From: Sphingomonas leidyi
GTDB taxonomy: Bacteria; Pseudomonadota; Alphaproteobacteria; Sphingomonadales; Sphingomonadaceae
Assembly: GCF_011761945.1 (NCBI RefSeq)
Contig: NZ_JAASQV010000003.1
Location: 235,538 to 299,537, forward strand
Direction of reading: 5' to 3'
DNA: 64,000 nucleotides
Below are positions 9,516 through 17,655 of the stretch, one piece after another. The position numbers were made by a program, and so were the translations under genes. The notes under the pieces are model-generated. The model did not search any database. It saw nothing but the letters and a program-made list of their open reading frames with translations, and was not told the origin of the DNA. The number at the start of each line of letters is the position of its first letter. Position 1 is the first letter of the stretch.

Positions 9516-10976
9516 TCATCGGCGTGCCGGCAAGCCGCGGCGGACATAGACGAGGAGACGCTCGTCCTCGCGCGGCTGCGACAGCGCGAGCGCATAGTCG
9601 CGCCGCAATGCCGCATCGATCACGGCCTTGCTGTCCTCGTTCCAGGGCGAGAGCGGCGCATCGAGCGTGACGATCACGGGCGGCCGCCCCGCGATGATCC
9701 GCCGGACCTCGGCCGCCTCGTCGGTTCCGGTCGCGCCCTGCTCGGCGGCATAGGCCAGGGTGGAGGGAAAGGCGTAGCGCGTGGGAACACAGGCGTGCGC
9801 GAGGACATAGAGCGCCGAATCCCCGGCGAAGACATAGGGGCAGCCGGCACGCGAATGCGCTTCGATCTCCCGCGCGGCCGCGTAGATGCCCGCACGATAG
9901 TCGCGCTCGGTCGATAGATGGAAGGCCGCCAGCGCGAGCGCGGCGACTGCCATGAAGCCCTGCGCGAGCCGCGACGCGCCCAGCGCAAGGCCGGCGATCA
10001 TCGCCAGCGGCGCGAGCAGCGGCAACGCATAATGATCGAAGAACGCGCCGATCATCGCAAAGGCGATCAGCGCGGCGGCCAGCCAGGCGAGGCAGACCGC
10101 CAGCGCCTCGCCCCGGTCGGAGAAGCGGCGGGCGAGGATGGCAGCCAGGATGAAGGGCGAGAGCTGCGCCGTCGTTCCCGCCAGCCGCGCGGCGATCTTG
10201 CTGGCGGGATAGCCTCGGCGCAGGGCGATGGAAGCGAAATTGGAGAACCAGAACGTGTCGAACGCCGCCGGGCCCAGCGCTTCGAAATAGAGGATCGCGG
10301 CCAGCGTCGGCGCGATCCCGAGCGCGCCCCACAGGATGGCGGCGCCGACGGTGAGGGCAACCCGGGCGCCGGCCCGGTGCAGATACCAGAGATGGACGAG
10401 CCCGAAGAACGCCCCCTCCACCAGCGGCGTATATTTGATCTGGATGGCCAGGCCCGCGAGCAGGCAGGCGACCGCACCGCTGACGATTATCGCACCGATT
10501 TCCCGGCGCCGCGCCCGCTCGGGCAGGCACAGGGCCAGATACCCGCCCGCCGCCATCAGCAGATTGTAATAGACCGGCGTCTGGCCGCCGCGCCCGCTCA
10601 GGAAGGACAGCCACAGCACATAGGCACAGGCGGCGAGCAACGCGCCGAGCGGACGCGCGCCCAGGCGCCGCGCACCCAACGCCACGATCAGCCCGGTCGA
10701 CGCCGCGCACAGGGTAGCGACCAGCTGATAGGCAAGCACGCCGTCGCCGGGCAGCAGCCGCATGCCGGCGAACAGGAGGAACAGCCCGACCGGCTTGCGG
10801 TCCCATATGTCGAGATAGGGCAGCGCCCCATGCAGCATCCGGTCGCCGACGAGCAGATAATATTGCTCGTCGACATGGATCGCCGGATTGCCGAAGTCGC
10901 GCCAGCGCACCGCCACCGCGAACATCAGCAGAATCAGGAACCACGCCGCGTTCCGGCGCGCCTGCACCCTCGTCAT
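9516..10976 (-). CDS. Polytopic membrane glycosyltransferase, GT39/ArnT-like
   Basis: A 486-residue protein with about 10-12 hydrophobic segments. The first periplasmic loop after TM1 carries the acidic pair and aromatic pattern NPAIHVDEQYYLLVGDRMLHG and later DIWDRKPVGLFLLF, typical of GT-C enzymes (PMT, ArnT, PF13231) that use polyprenyl-phosphate sugars. The C-terminal 120 residues form a soluble domain. It probably transfers a sugar to a lipid, glycan or protein on the periplasmic side. It is divergent from the GT2 gene across about 200 bp, so the pair may form a glycan-modification locus. The acceptor is unknown. Confidence 0.8.
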   Translation of the reverse strand: MTRVQARRNAAWFLILLMFAVAVRWRDFGNPAIHVDEQYYLLVGDRMLHGALPYLDIWDRKPVGLFLLFAGMRLLPGDGVLAYQLVATLCAASTGLIVALGARRLGARPLGALLAACAYVLWLSFLSGRGGQTPVYYNLLMAAGGYLALCLPERARRREIGAIIVSGAVACLLAGLAIQIKYTPLVEGAFFGLVHLWYLHRAGARVALTVGAAILWGALGIAPTLAAILYFEALGPAAFDTFWFSNFASIALRRGYPASKIAARLAGTTAQLSPFILAAILARRFSDRGEALAVCLAWLAAALIAFAMIGAFFDHYALPLLAPLAMIAGLALGASRLAQGFMAVAALALAAFHLSTERDYRAGIYAAAREIEAHSRAGCPYVFAGDSALYVLAHACVPTRYAFPSTLAYAAEQGATGTDEAAEVRRIIAGRPPVIVTLDAPLSPWNEDSKAVIDAALRRDYALALSQPREDERLLVYVRRGLPARR

Positions 10977-11178
10977 CCCCCTGGCCTTTCCCGGTTCGAC
11001 CCCGCCGGATCCTATGAGGTTCGGCCTGCCCCGTCATGGAAACTATTTTCCGGAGGCCATGTGGGGATCGCCTCTCGCGGTGTCGTCAGGGCGGTATCGG
11101 GGAGAGCGAATGCGGCGCCGAGCGGGGAAATCCGCCGCCGCGCTCGATCTCGCCAGTTGCCGGGGGTGGGGACGGAAT

Positions 11179-12051
11179 ATGTACGTCGATCTGGAACGCG
11201 CATTGCCGCCATCGATGCGCCGCACAGCGGAAGATGCGGTCGCGGACTGGACGGTGATCATTCCCTTCTTCAACGAGCGGGAGCTCCTGCCCGGCACGAT
11301 CGCCAGCCTCGCGCGGCAGATCGTGCCCTTCCGGCTGATCCTGGTCGACAATGGCTCGACCGACGGCAGCGCGGCCGTCGCCGAAGCGGCGGCGCGCAGG
11401 CACGGCCTCGACCATATGCTGGTCACCGAGCGCACGCCCGGCAAGGTCTCGGCGCTGCGTGCCGGGTTCCGCTGGTCCCGCACCCGCTGGACCGCGACCT
11501 GCGACGCCGATACGCTCTATCCGCCGCACTATCTCGCGACCGCGGAAGAGCTGCTCTCGCGGCGCAATTGCGTTACCGCGGGGGCCTATTTCGTCGACCC
11601 CGGCGCGAGCGCGGACGACCGCGCGGCGCGGGCCGGGACGATCCGCATGGCCGCACGCCTGCTGCCGCGCCAGTCGCACACCGGCGGCGCCGGCCAGGCC
11701 TTCTGCACCGCGACGCTGCGCGCCGTGGGCGGCTTCGATCCCGATCGCTGGAACTTCGTGCTCGAGGATCACGAAGTGATCCACCGCATGATGCGCAAGG
11801 GCACGATGCTCTATTCCGAGGCATTGTGGTGCATGCCCTCGCCCCGCGAGCGGGACCGCCACTCGATCCGCTGGAACCTGTTCGAGCGGATCGTCTATTC
11901 CGCCGCCGCGCCCTGGGCCGGCGACTGGTTCTTCTATTCCTTCCTTTCCAGGCGGCTGCGCCGGCGCCGGCTGCTCAGCCAGTGCATCCGCGAGCGCCAG
12001 TTCCAGCAGATCGAGGAGACCGAGCTTGTCCCGACTCATTCTGTGCGCTGA
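11179..12051 (+). CDS. Family 2 glycosyltransferase
   Basis: Cytoplasmic GT-A fold enzyme using a nucleotide sugar. The start WTVIIPFFNERELLPGTI, the LVDNGSTDGS loop and TCDADTLYP (the DxD-like metal site) are diagnostic. GGAGQAFCTA and the LEDHEV motif (ED acceptor-site acid) follow. I favour the ATG at 11179 (290 aa). An in-frame ATG at 11110, behind GGGGAGAG, would add 23 residues. The C-terminal part is Arg-rich and amphipathic without a clear membrane helix. The next gene overlaps its end by 26 bp, so it acts with a sugar deacetylase. Confidence 0.85.
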   Translation: MYVDLERALPPSMRRTAEDAVADWTVIIPFFNERELLPGTIASLARQIVPFRLILVDNGSTDGSAAVAEAAARRHGLDHMLVTERTPGKVSALRAGFRWSRTRWTATCDADTLYPPHYLATAEELLSRRNCVTAGAYFVDPGASADDRAARAGTIRMAARLLPRQSHTGGAGQAFCTATLRAVGGFDPDRWNFVLEDHEVIHRMMRKGTMLYSEALWCMPSPRERDRHSIRWNLFERIVYSAAAPWAGDWFFYSFLSRRLRRRRLLSQCIRERQFQQIEETELVPTHSVR

Positions 12052-12928
12052 TGATTTCGCCTATTCGCGGGGAGTGAGCGAGACCATCGTCGACCTCGCC
12101 AAGGCCGGCAAGCTCAACGCCATCAGCTGCATGACCGGCATGCCCGGCTGGCACGAGGACAGCCTGCTGCTCCGGACGGTGCCGCCGCATGTCCAGATCG
12201 GCCTGCACCTCACCCTGACCGGCGAGCGGCCGCTTACGCCGATGCCGGAACTCGCGCCGCGCGGCGTGCTGCCCGACATCAACACGCTTCAGCGCCGGGC
12301 GGCGCGCTGGAACCTGCCGTTCGGCGAGATCGCCGACGAGATCCGCGCGCAGTTCGCCGCGTTCGTCCAGGCGATGGGCCGCGCGCCCGATTTCGTCGAC
12401 GGCCACCAGCATGCGCATGCCCTGCCCGGCATACGCGAGATCGTGCTCGCCGAAGTCGCCTGCCGCGCGCCCCAGAGCTGGGTCCGTGCCTGTTCGGATC
12501 GGCTCTCCTCGATGGTGCAGCGCCCCTTCCTGGGCAAGGCGATCGGCAGCAGCTTCCATACGCGGGGCTTCCGCCGTGCCGCCGCCGCCTATGGCATCGC
12601 GACCAACGACAGCTTTGGCGGCCATTATGATTTCGCCCGGGACTATGCCGTGCTCTTCCACCGCTTCCTGCGCGGCGGACGCGGCATGCATCTGGTGATG
12701 TGCCACCCTGGCGCCGGCGCGCGCGCGGATGACACGATCGCCGGCGCGCGGTGCCGTGAAGCGGAGACCTTGATCAAACTCCCGATCGCCGACATGGCTG
12801 CGCGCGCCGGGATGGCGTTCCCCGGACGAGCGGAGGGTCGGCGCGGAAGTGTCGCAAGAAGATCTGAAGGCCAGTTTCATTGCGCAGCGGCCCATGTTGC
12901 GGCGGCTTCTGGCCGCGCGGCTGGGTAG
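12026..12928 (+). CDS. ChbG/HpnK family deacetylase (YdjC-like)
   Basis: Carbohydrate deacetylase-fold protein (up to 300 aa). Asp-Asp in LILCADDFAYSRGV, His in GLHLTLTGE and the HxH motif in VDGHQHAHALPG match the metal-binding residues of ChbG (diacetylchitobiose deacetylase) and HpnK (hopanoid). The start is a TTG with GAGGAG eight bases upstream, inside the end of the GT2 gene. The last roughly 40 residues look non-conserved and overlap the sigma-factor gene by 80 bp in another frame. With the two glycosyltransferases, a role in modifying a glycolipid or polysaccharide is likely, but the substrate is unknown. Confidence 0.83.
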   Translation: MSRLILCADDFAYSRGVSETIVDLAKAGKLNAISCMTGMPGWHEDSLLLRTVPPHVQIGLHLTLTGERPLTPMPELAPRGVLPDINTLQRRAARWNLPFGEIADEIRAQFAAFVQAMGRAPDFVDGHQHAHALPGIREIVLAEVACRAPQSWVRACSDRLSSMVQRPFLGKAIGSSFHTRGFRRAAAAYGIATNDSFGGHYDFARDYAVLFHRFLRGGRGMHLVMCHPGAGARADDTIAGARCREAETLIKLPIADMAARAGMAFPGRAEGRRGSVARRSEGQFHCAAAHVAAASGRAAG

Positions 12929-13382
12929 CCGTGACGATGCCGAAGACGCACTCCAGGACCTATGGTTGAAGCTCGACCATGTTCAGGCGCCGATCGCGCA
13001 GCCCGCGGCCTTCCTGTACCGGATGGCCGCGAACCATGCGACCGATCGCCGCATAGCAGCCTCGCGGCGCGTGGCGCGCGACGGCGCGTGGCTGGCGGTG
13101 CAGCCTCCGCCTGCGGCGGTCGCCGACCCGGAAGGGGCGATCGCCGCGGCCGACGATCGGCGGGCGCTGGAACGGGCGATCGCCGCGATGCCCGAACGTA
13201 TGGCGACGGCGCTGCGCATGTTCAGGCTGGAGGAGCAGCCGCAACGGGCAGTCGCGGAGCATCTGGGCATCAGCGTGAGCGGCGTCGAGAAGCTGCTGGC
13301 GCGCGCCTATCGCAGGATTCACGATTCGCTGTCGGAGCCCGATGCCTCGGGCGAGACGAAAGGGGGCAGCAATGACGGCTGA
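12849..13382 (+). CDS. ECF sigma factor, FecI type
   Basis: A 177-residue ECF sigma factor. Region 2 is seen in GSRDDAEDALQDLWLKL and the following AAFLYRMAANHATDRR. Region 4 is LEEQPQRAVAEHLGISVSGVEKLLARAY, the FecI-branch wording. The GTG start places the family N-terminus (FIAQRPMLRRLLAARLG) correctly. It overlaps the fecR-like gene by 11 bp and drives a cell-surface signalling module with the TonB receptor. It would normally be held by the FecR-like partner until the receptor binds its ligand. Confidence 0.92.
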   Translation: MSQEDLKASFIAQRPMLRRLLAARLGSRDDAEDALQDLWLKLDHVQAPIAQPAAFLYRMAANHATDRRIAASRRVARDGAWLAVQPPPAAVADPEGAIAAADDRRALERAIAAMPERMATALRMFRLEEQPQRAVAEHLGISVSGVEKLLARAYRRIHDSLSEPDASGETKGGSNDG

Positions 13383-14319
13383 CCGAGTGAGCATCGTCGA
13401 CCAGGCGATCGCCTGGCACCTGCGGCTCGCCGAGGCGGACGAAACCGGCTGGGCGGCGTTCGTCGCCTGGCTCGAGGCGGACCCCGCGCACGCCGAAGCC
13501 TATGACCGCCTGGCGGCCGGCGACCGGCTGCTCGACGCGGCGACATTCTCCGCAGCGCCCGCGCCCGTTGCCGACAACGACAACCCGGCCGGGCCACGCC
13601 GCTGGTGGTGGGCGCTCGGCGCGGGCGGTGCAGTCGCCGCCGCCCTTTCGGTGGTGGCGCTCCAGCCGGGTCTGCTGAAGCCGCCGTCGAGCGCCTATGT
13701 CGTCGCCACGGCGAATGGTGAGCGCAAGACGGTGACGCTTGGGGACGGCACGCGCATCGAGCTCGGCGGCGGCACCGCGATCAGGCTCGACCGTGCCGAC
13801 GACCGCTTCGCCTCGCTCGAGCGCGGCGAAGCGGTGTTCCATGTGCGCCATGACCCGGCGCGGCCGTTCACGGTCGACGCCGCCGGCGTCGCGGTGCGCG
13901 ATCTCGGCACGGTGTTCGATCTCGCCGTGGCCGACACGCGGATCCATGTCGCCGTGGCCGAGGGTTCGGTCATGGTCGCGCCGGAGCGCGAGGCACTGCG
14001 CCTCGGCGCCGGCGATGCGGTAGCGCTCGACAGGGGCAGCGGCAGGATCGCCCGCTCGCGCCTGGCGCCGGAGCTGGTGGGCGGATGGCGCACGGGCAGC
14101 CTGTCCTTCGACGGAGCGCGGGTGGGCGACGTCGCGGCCGCGCTGACGCGCCTCTACGGTACCGAATTGGCACTTGCCCCGAACTTGTCCAACAAACCCT
14201 TTACGGGCATGGTCCGCTTCACCGGAGCTGCCGATCGCGACGTACCGCATCTGGCCGAACTGATCGGGGCAACGTCGCGACGTGAGGGCAATCGCTGGAT
14301 ATTGTCGGAGGCGCCATAG
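13372..14319 (+). CDS. FecR-type anti-sigma factor / signal transducer
   Basis: A 315-residue FecR family protein. A cytoplasmic N-terminal DUF4880-like part (AIAWHLRLAEADETGWAAF) precedes a single membrane helix (about 80-100, after PRRWWWALGAGG). The periplasmic FecR domain (TVTLGDGTRIELGGGTAI to TVFDLAV) and a C-terminal STN-like part follow. The ATG at 13372, behind AGGGGGC, is favoured. It carries the signal from the TonB receptor to the sigma factor across the inner membrane. Confidence 0.92.
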   Translation: MTADRVSIVDQAIAWHLRLAEADETGWAAFVAWLEADPAHAEAYDRLAAGDRLLDAATFSAAPAPVADNDNPAGPRRWWWALGAGGAVAAALSVVALQPGLLKPPSSAYVVATANGERKTVTLGDGTRIELGGGTAIRLDRADDRFASLERGEAVFHVRHDPARPFTVDAAGVAVRDLGTVFDLAVADTRIHVAVAEGSVMVAPEREALRLGAGDAVALDRGSGRIARSRLAPELVGGWRTGSLSFDGARVGDVAAALTRLYGTELALAPNLSNKPFTGMVRFTGAADRDVPHLAELIGATSRREGNRWILSEAP

Positions 14320-16675
14320 AGCCGTGGCATGGGCGCCGGCGTTCGCGCTGCTGCTGGCGCTGCCGTCCTCGCCCGCACGCGCGCAGCGGACCACGCTGTC
14401 GATACCGGCGACGACGCTCGACCAGGCGCTGCTGATGCTTTCGCGCCAGACCGGCGTGGAAATCATCAGCACCGAAGCCGGACTGTCACGCGTGCGGACC
14501 GTTGCGGTCAGCGGCGTCCCCGATCTGGCCACGGCGCTTTCCCGCCTGCTCGCGGGCACCGGCTACAAGGCGGAACGCGCGAGCCATGGATACCGCATCG
14601 TGCGTGCGCGAATCGCCCCCGCCCCCGCCCCGTCGCGACCGAAGCAGAGACCGAAGCCCGCGCCGGCGCCCGCCACGGAGCCCGCGGAATCCGACGAGAT
14701 CGTGGTCGAGGCGAACAAGCAACGCGTGCCGCTCCTTCGCTATCCGGGCAGCCTGACCATGCTGCGCGGCAGCGAGATCCCGGCCCCCTCGGGAAACAGC
14801 CTGTCGGACATCGCCGCTTCCACCCCGATCCTGCAGAGCACCCTGCTCGGCCCCGGCCGCAACAAGGTCTTCATCCGGGGCGTGGCCGACAGCAGCTTCA
14901 ACGGCAGCACCCAATCGCCGACCAGCGTCTATTTCGATGACGTCCAGCTGAACTATTCCGGCCCGGACGCGGGATTGCGCCTCTACGACATGCGCAGCGT
15001 CGAGGTGCTCGAGGGGCCACAGGGCACGCTCTACGGCTCGGGAGCGATCGGCGGCGTGATCCGGCTGACCTCCAATCCGGCCAGCGTGACCGATACGTCC
15101 GCGTCGATGATCGGCGGGGCGACCGCCACCGACCATAGCGAGCCCGGGTTCGATCTGGCCGGGATCGTCAACATGCCGGTGATACGCGACAGGCTGGGCC
15201 TGCGCGCCGTTGCCTATCGGGTGCGCGACGGCGGCTATATCGATGACGCCAAGCGGGGCCTGCACAACACCAATCGCATCGACACCGTCGGCGGGCGGCT
15301 GGCCTTGCGCCTGGACCCTGGCAACGGCTGGCGAGTCGAAGCGAGCGGTGCGATCCAATCGATCGACATGCGCGACGGCCAGTATTCGGACGTCGCGGGA
15401 AAGCCGCTGGTGCGCTACTCGCGCCTCGCCCAGCCCTTCCACAGCGCGCTCTGGCTGGGGCGAGTCGTCGCTTCGAAGGATTGGGACAGCGGACTGCGCC
15501 TGATCATCGCGAACGGAATCGTCGCGCAGCATTCGGTCGAGCAGTTCGACGCGTCGCCGCGGGGATCGGGCCCCACCACCCAGTATCGCGCCGACCGCAA
15601 CAAGCTGCTCGTCAGCCACGAAACCCGCCTGTCGCGTTCGCTCGGCAACGGCAATTCCTGGGTGGCTGGCTTCACGCTGGTCAGCGATCGCGACATCCTC
15701 TCGCGCGCGCTCGAGATCTCGGCCACCGACCGGTCGCTGATCGGCGTCACCAATGTGTCGCGGGCGGCCTCTCTGTTCGGCGAAGCGAGCTTCGCGGTGT
15801 TCGACGATATTTCCCTCACCCTTGGCGCGCGCGCCACCATGGGCCGGAATGACGGCGAGCCCTCCAGCACGCCACGCGGCGGCAGTTTCACCAAGGGGCG
15901 CTCGACGCACCGGGTCGACCCCACCCTCGCCTTCTCCTGGCGGCTGGCTCCCACACTGGCATTGTTCGGCCGCTTCCAGACGAGCTACCGCACCGGCGGC
16001 CTTGCCGTCGCGGCCGGCACCGGCCGGGTCGCGGACTATCTCTCGGACGTTATCCAGGTGGGCGAAATCGGCATTCGCAAGCTGCGCGCCGGCCCCACCG
16101 GCCTCGCCTTCTCGCTGGATCTGTCGACCGCGCATTGGAGCAATATCCAGGCCGATCTGATCACCCAGCGCGGCCAGCCCTATACGGCGAATATCGGCGA
16201 CGCCCGGATCCGCGCCATCGAAGCCAATTTCGATTGGGTGCCGGTCAGCGGTCTCCATGCCGGCGGATCGATATTCTTCACCGCCAACCGGGTCATCGGG
16301 CCGATCGCCAACGCCTCGAAGCGCGACAACCGCCGCCTTCCGGAAACCCCCCCGCTCGCCGCCGTCGCCAGCCTCTCCTACAGCGCACCCACGCGCCGTT
16401 TCGCGCCACGCTTCGGCGTGACTGCCAATTATGTCGGCCGCTCGGTGCTGGGCACGGGCGATTTCCTCGACATCAGCCAGGGCCGCTACTGGGTCATCGG
16501 GGCGTCGGCAGGCGCGCGCATCGGCCGGATCGAATTGTCGCTGGACGTCGACAATCTCCTGAATGCCGCGGCCAATCGGTTCGCCTTCGGCAACCCCTTC
16601 ACCCTCGTCGTGCGCGATCAGGCGACGCCGCTGCGGCCGCGCAGCGCACGGCTTGGCATGACCGTCAATTGGTGA
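14282..16675 (+). CDS. TonB-dependent receptor with N-terminal STN signalling domain
   Basis: Outer-membrane receptor of about 797 residues. A signal peptide ends near PARAQ. An STN domain (about 36-106, with LDQALLMLSRQTGVEI) contacts FecR. A Pro-rich linker, a plug domain (DEIVVEANKQ, VFIRGV, EVLEGPQGTLYG) and a 22-strand barrel follow, ending in SARLGMTVNW with a C-terminal aromatic residue. The GTG at 14282 gives an Arg-rich signal n-region but lies inside the anti-sigma gene; a GTG at 14324 is an alternative. FecI/FecR linkage suggests import of a siderophore or other scarce ligand. It is clearly paralogous to the receptor at 17656-20007. Confidence 0.9.
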   Translation: MRAIAGYCRRRHRAVAWAPAFALLLALPSSPARAQRTTLSIPATTLDQALLMLSRQTGVEIISTEAGLSRVRTVAVSGVPDLATALSRLLAGTGYKAERASHGYRIVRARIAPAPAPSRPKQRPKPAPAPATEPAESDEIVVEANKQRVPLLRYPGSLTMLRGSEIPAPSGNSLSDIAASTPILQSTLLGPGRNKVFIRGVADSSFNGSTQSPTSVYFDDVQLNYSGPDAGLRLYDMRSVEVLEGPQGTLYGSGAIGGVIRLTSNPASVTDTSASMIGGATATDHSEPGFDLAGIVNMPVIRDRLGLRAVAYRVRDGGYIDDAKRGLHNTNRIDTVGGRLALRLDPGNGWRVEASGAIQSIDMRDGQYSDVAGKPLVRYSRLAQPFHSALWLGRVVASKDWDSGLRLIIANGIVAQHSVEQFDASPRGSGPTTQYRADRNKLLVSHETRLSRSLGNGNSWVAGFTLVSDRDILSRALEISATDRSLIGVTNVSRAASLFGEASFAVFDDISLTLGARATMGRNDGEPSSTPRGGSFTKGRSTHRVDPTLAFSWRLAPTLALFGRFQTSYRTGGLAVAAGTGRVADYLSDVIQVGEIGIRKLRAGPTGLAFSLDLSTAHWSNIQADLITQRGQPYTANIGDARIRAIEANFDWVPVSGLHAGGSIFFTANRVIGPIANASKRDNRRLPETPPLAAVASLSYSAPTRRFAPRFGVTANYVGRSVLGTGDFLDISQGRYWVIGASAGARIGRIELSLDVDNLLNAAANRFAFGNPFTLVVRDQATPLRPRSARLGMTVNW

Positions 16676-16688
16676 GACGGACGATCCC

Positions 16689-17642
16689 ATGACGGACACC
16701 GCCCCAACAACCGGAGATCCCGGCCCCGATCACGCGCACCCGCGGCGCCAGCGCGTGCTGCGCTGGCTCGGCATCGCATTGTCCATCGTCACGCTGGGCG
16801 CCATCGTGTTCGCCGTCCGCGGGCTGGATTTCGCCGATCTGCTGCGATCCACGCCCGGCGATCCGCTGTTCTGGGTCGCCTTCATTGCCTCCTACCTCCT
16901 TGTTCCGGGCGTGGAGTGGCTGATCTATCGCGAGCTCTGGCACCTCCCGCCGAGCGGCATGCTGCCGTTGCTGCGCAAGCAGATCGCGAACGAACTGCTG
17001 CTCGGCTATTCGGGCGACGCGCAGCTCTATCTATGGGTGCGCCAGCATGGGGGCGGCGCGAATGCGGCTGCCGCGGTCAAGGACGTGGCGATTCTCTCCG
17101 CCGCCGCCGGAAACGTCGCGACACTGGCGATGATGGCGGCAACGGCCCCGATGCTCTGGTCGCTGATCGATGCCGGCTGGCTGCGGGCGCTGGGCATATC
17201 CATCGGGCTGGTGACATTCATGTCGCTGGCGATCTTCCTGTTCCGCAATGCGCTGTTCGGCCTGTCGCACCGGGAGCTCTGGCGGATCTTCGCCGCCCAC
17301 CTGCTGCGGCTGCTCTTCTCGATTCTCCTGCTCACGGTGATGTGGCACGTGCTGGTTCCGCAGGCGACGATAGCCTGGCTGCTGCTGCTCGCGACGATCC
17401 GCCTGATGCTCTCGCGCCTGCCGCTCTTCCCGAACAAGGATGCGCTGTTCGCCGGCGCGACGATATTCGCGCTGGGAGCCGGATCGGATACTTCGCGCGC
17501 GATCGCGCTGGTGGCCGCACTCACCATCGCCGCGCACATCGCCTTGCTGCCGCTGACCTATCTGCCCATGCTGCGAAGCTGGCTGCCCGGGGCCAATCGC
17601 GCCGAAGGCACGAAGGATCGGCCCGCGGTCGAGCCGGAATAG
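16689..17642 (+). CDS. Polytopic membrane protein, unknown function
   Basis: A 317-residue protein with about eight hydrophobic segments (from 25-45 to about 295), starting 13 bp after the receptor stop and so probably in its operon. No enzyme motif is visible. The layout and short charged loops faintly recall the lysylphosphatidylglycerol-synthase-like (LPG_synthase_TM) membrane fold, but I would not name it. Lying between two TonB receptors, it could take part in handling the shared substrate. Its stop is only 13 bp from the stop of the convergent receptor gene, leaving no room for a conventional terminator. Confidence 0.75.
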   Translation: MTDTAPTTGDPGPDHAHPRRQRVLRWLGIALSIVTLGAIVFAVRGLDFADLLRSTPGDPLFWVAFIASYLLVPGVEWLIYRELWHLPPSGMLPLLRKQIANELLLGYSGDAQLYLWVRQHGGGANAAAAVKDVAILSAAAGNVATLAMMAATAPMLWSLIDAGWLRALGISIGLVTFMSLAIFLFRNALFGLSHRELWRIFAAHLLRLLFSILLLTVMWHVLVPQATIAWLLLLATIRLMLSRLPLFPNKDALFAGATIFALGAGSDTSRAIALVAALTIAAHIALLPLTYLPMLRSWLPGANRAEGTKDRPAVEPE

Positions 17643-17655
17643 GGTGGCGGAACCC

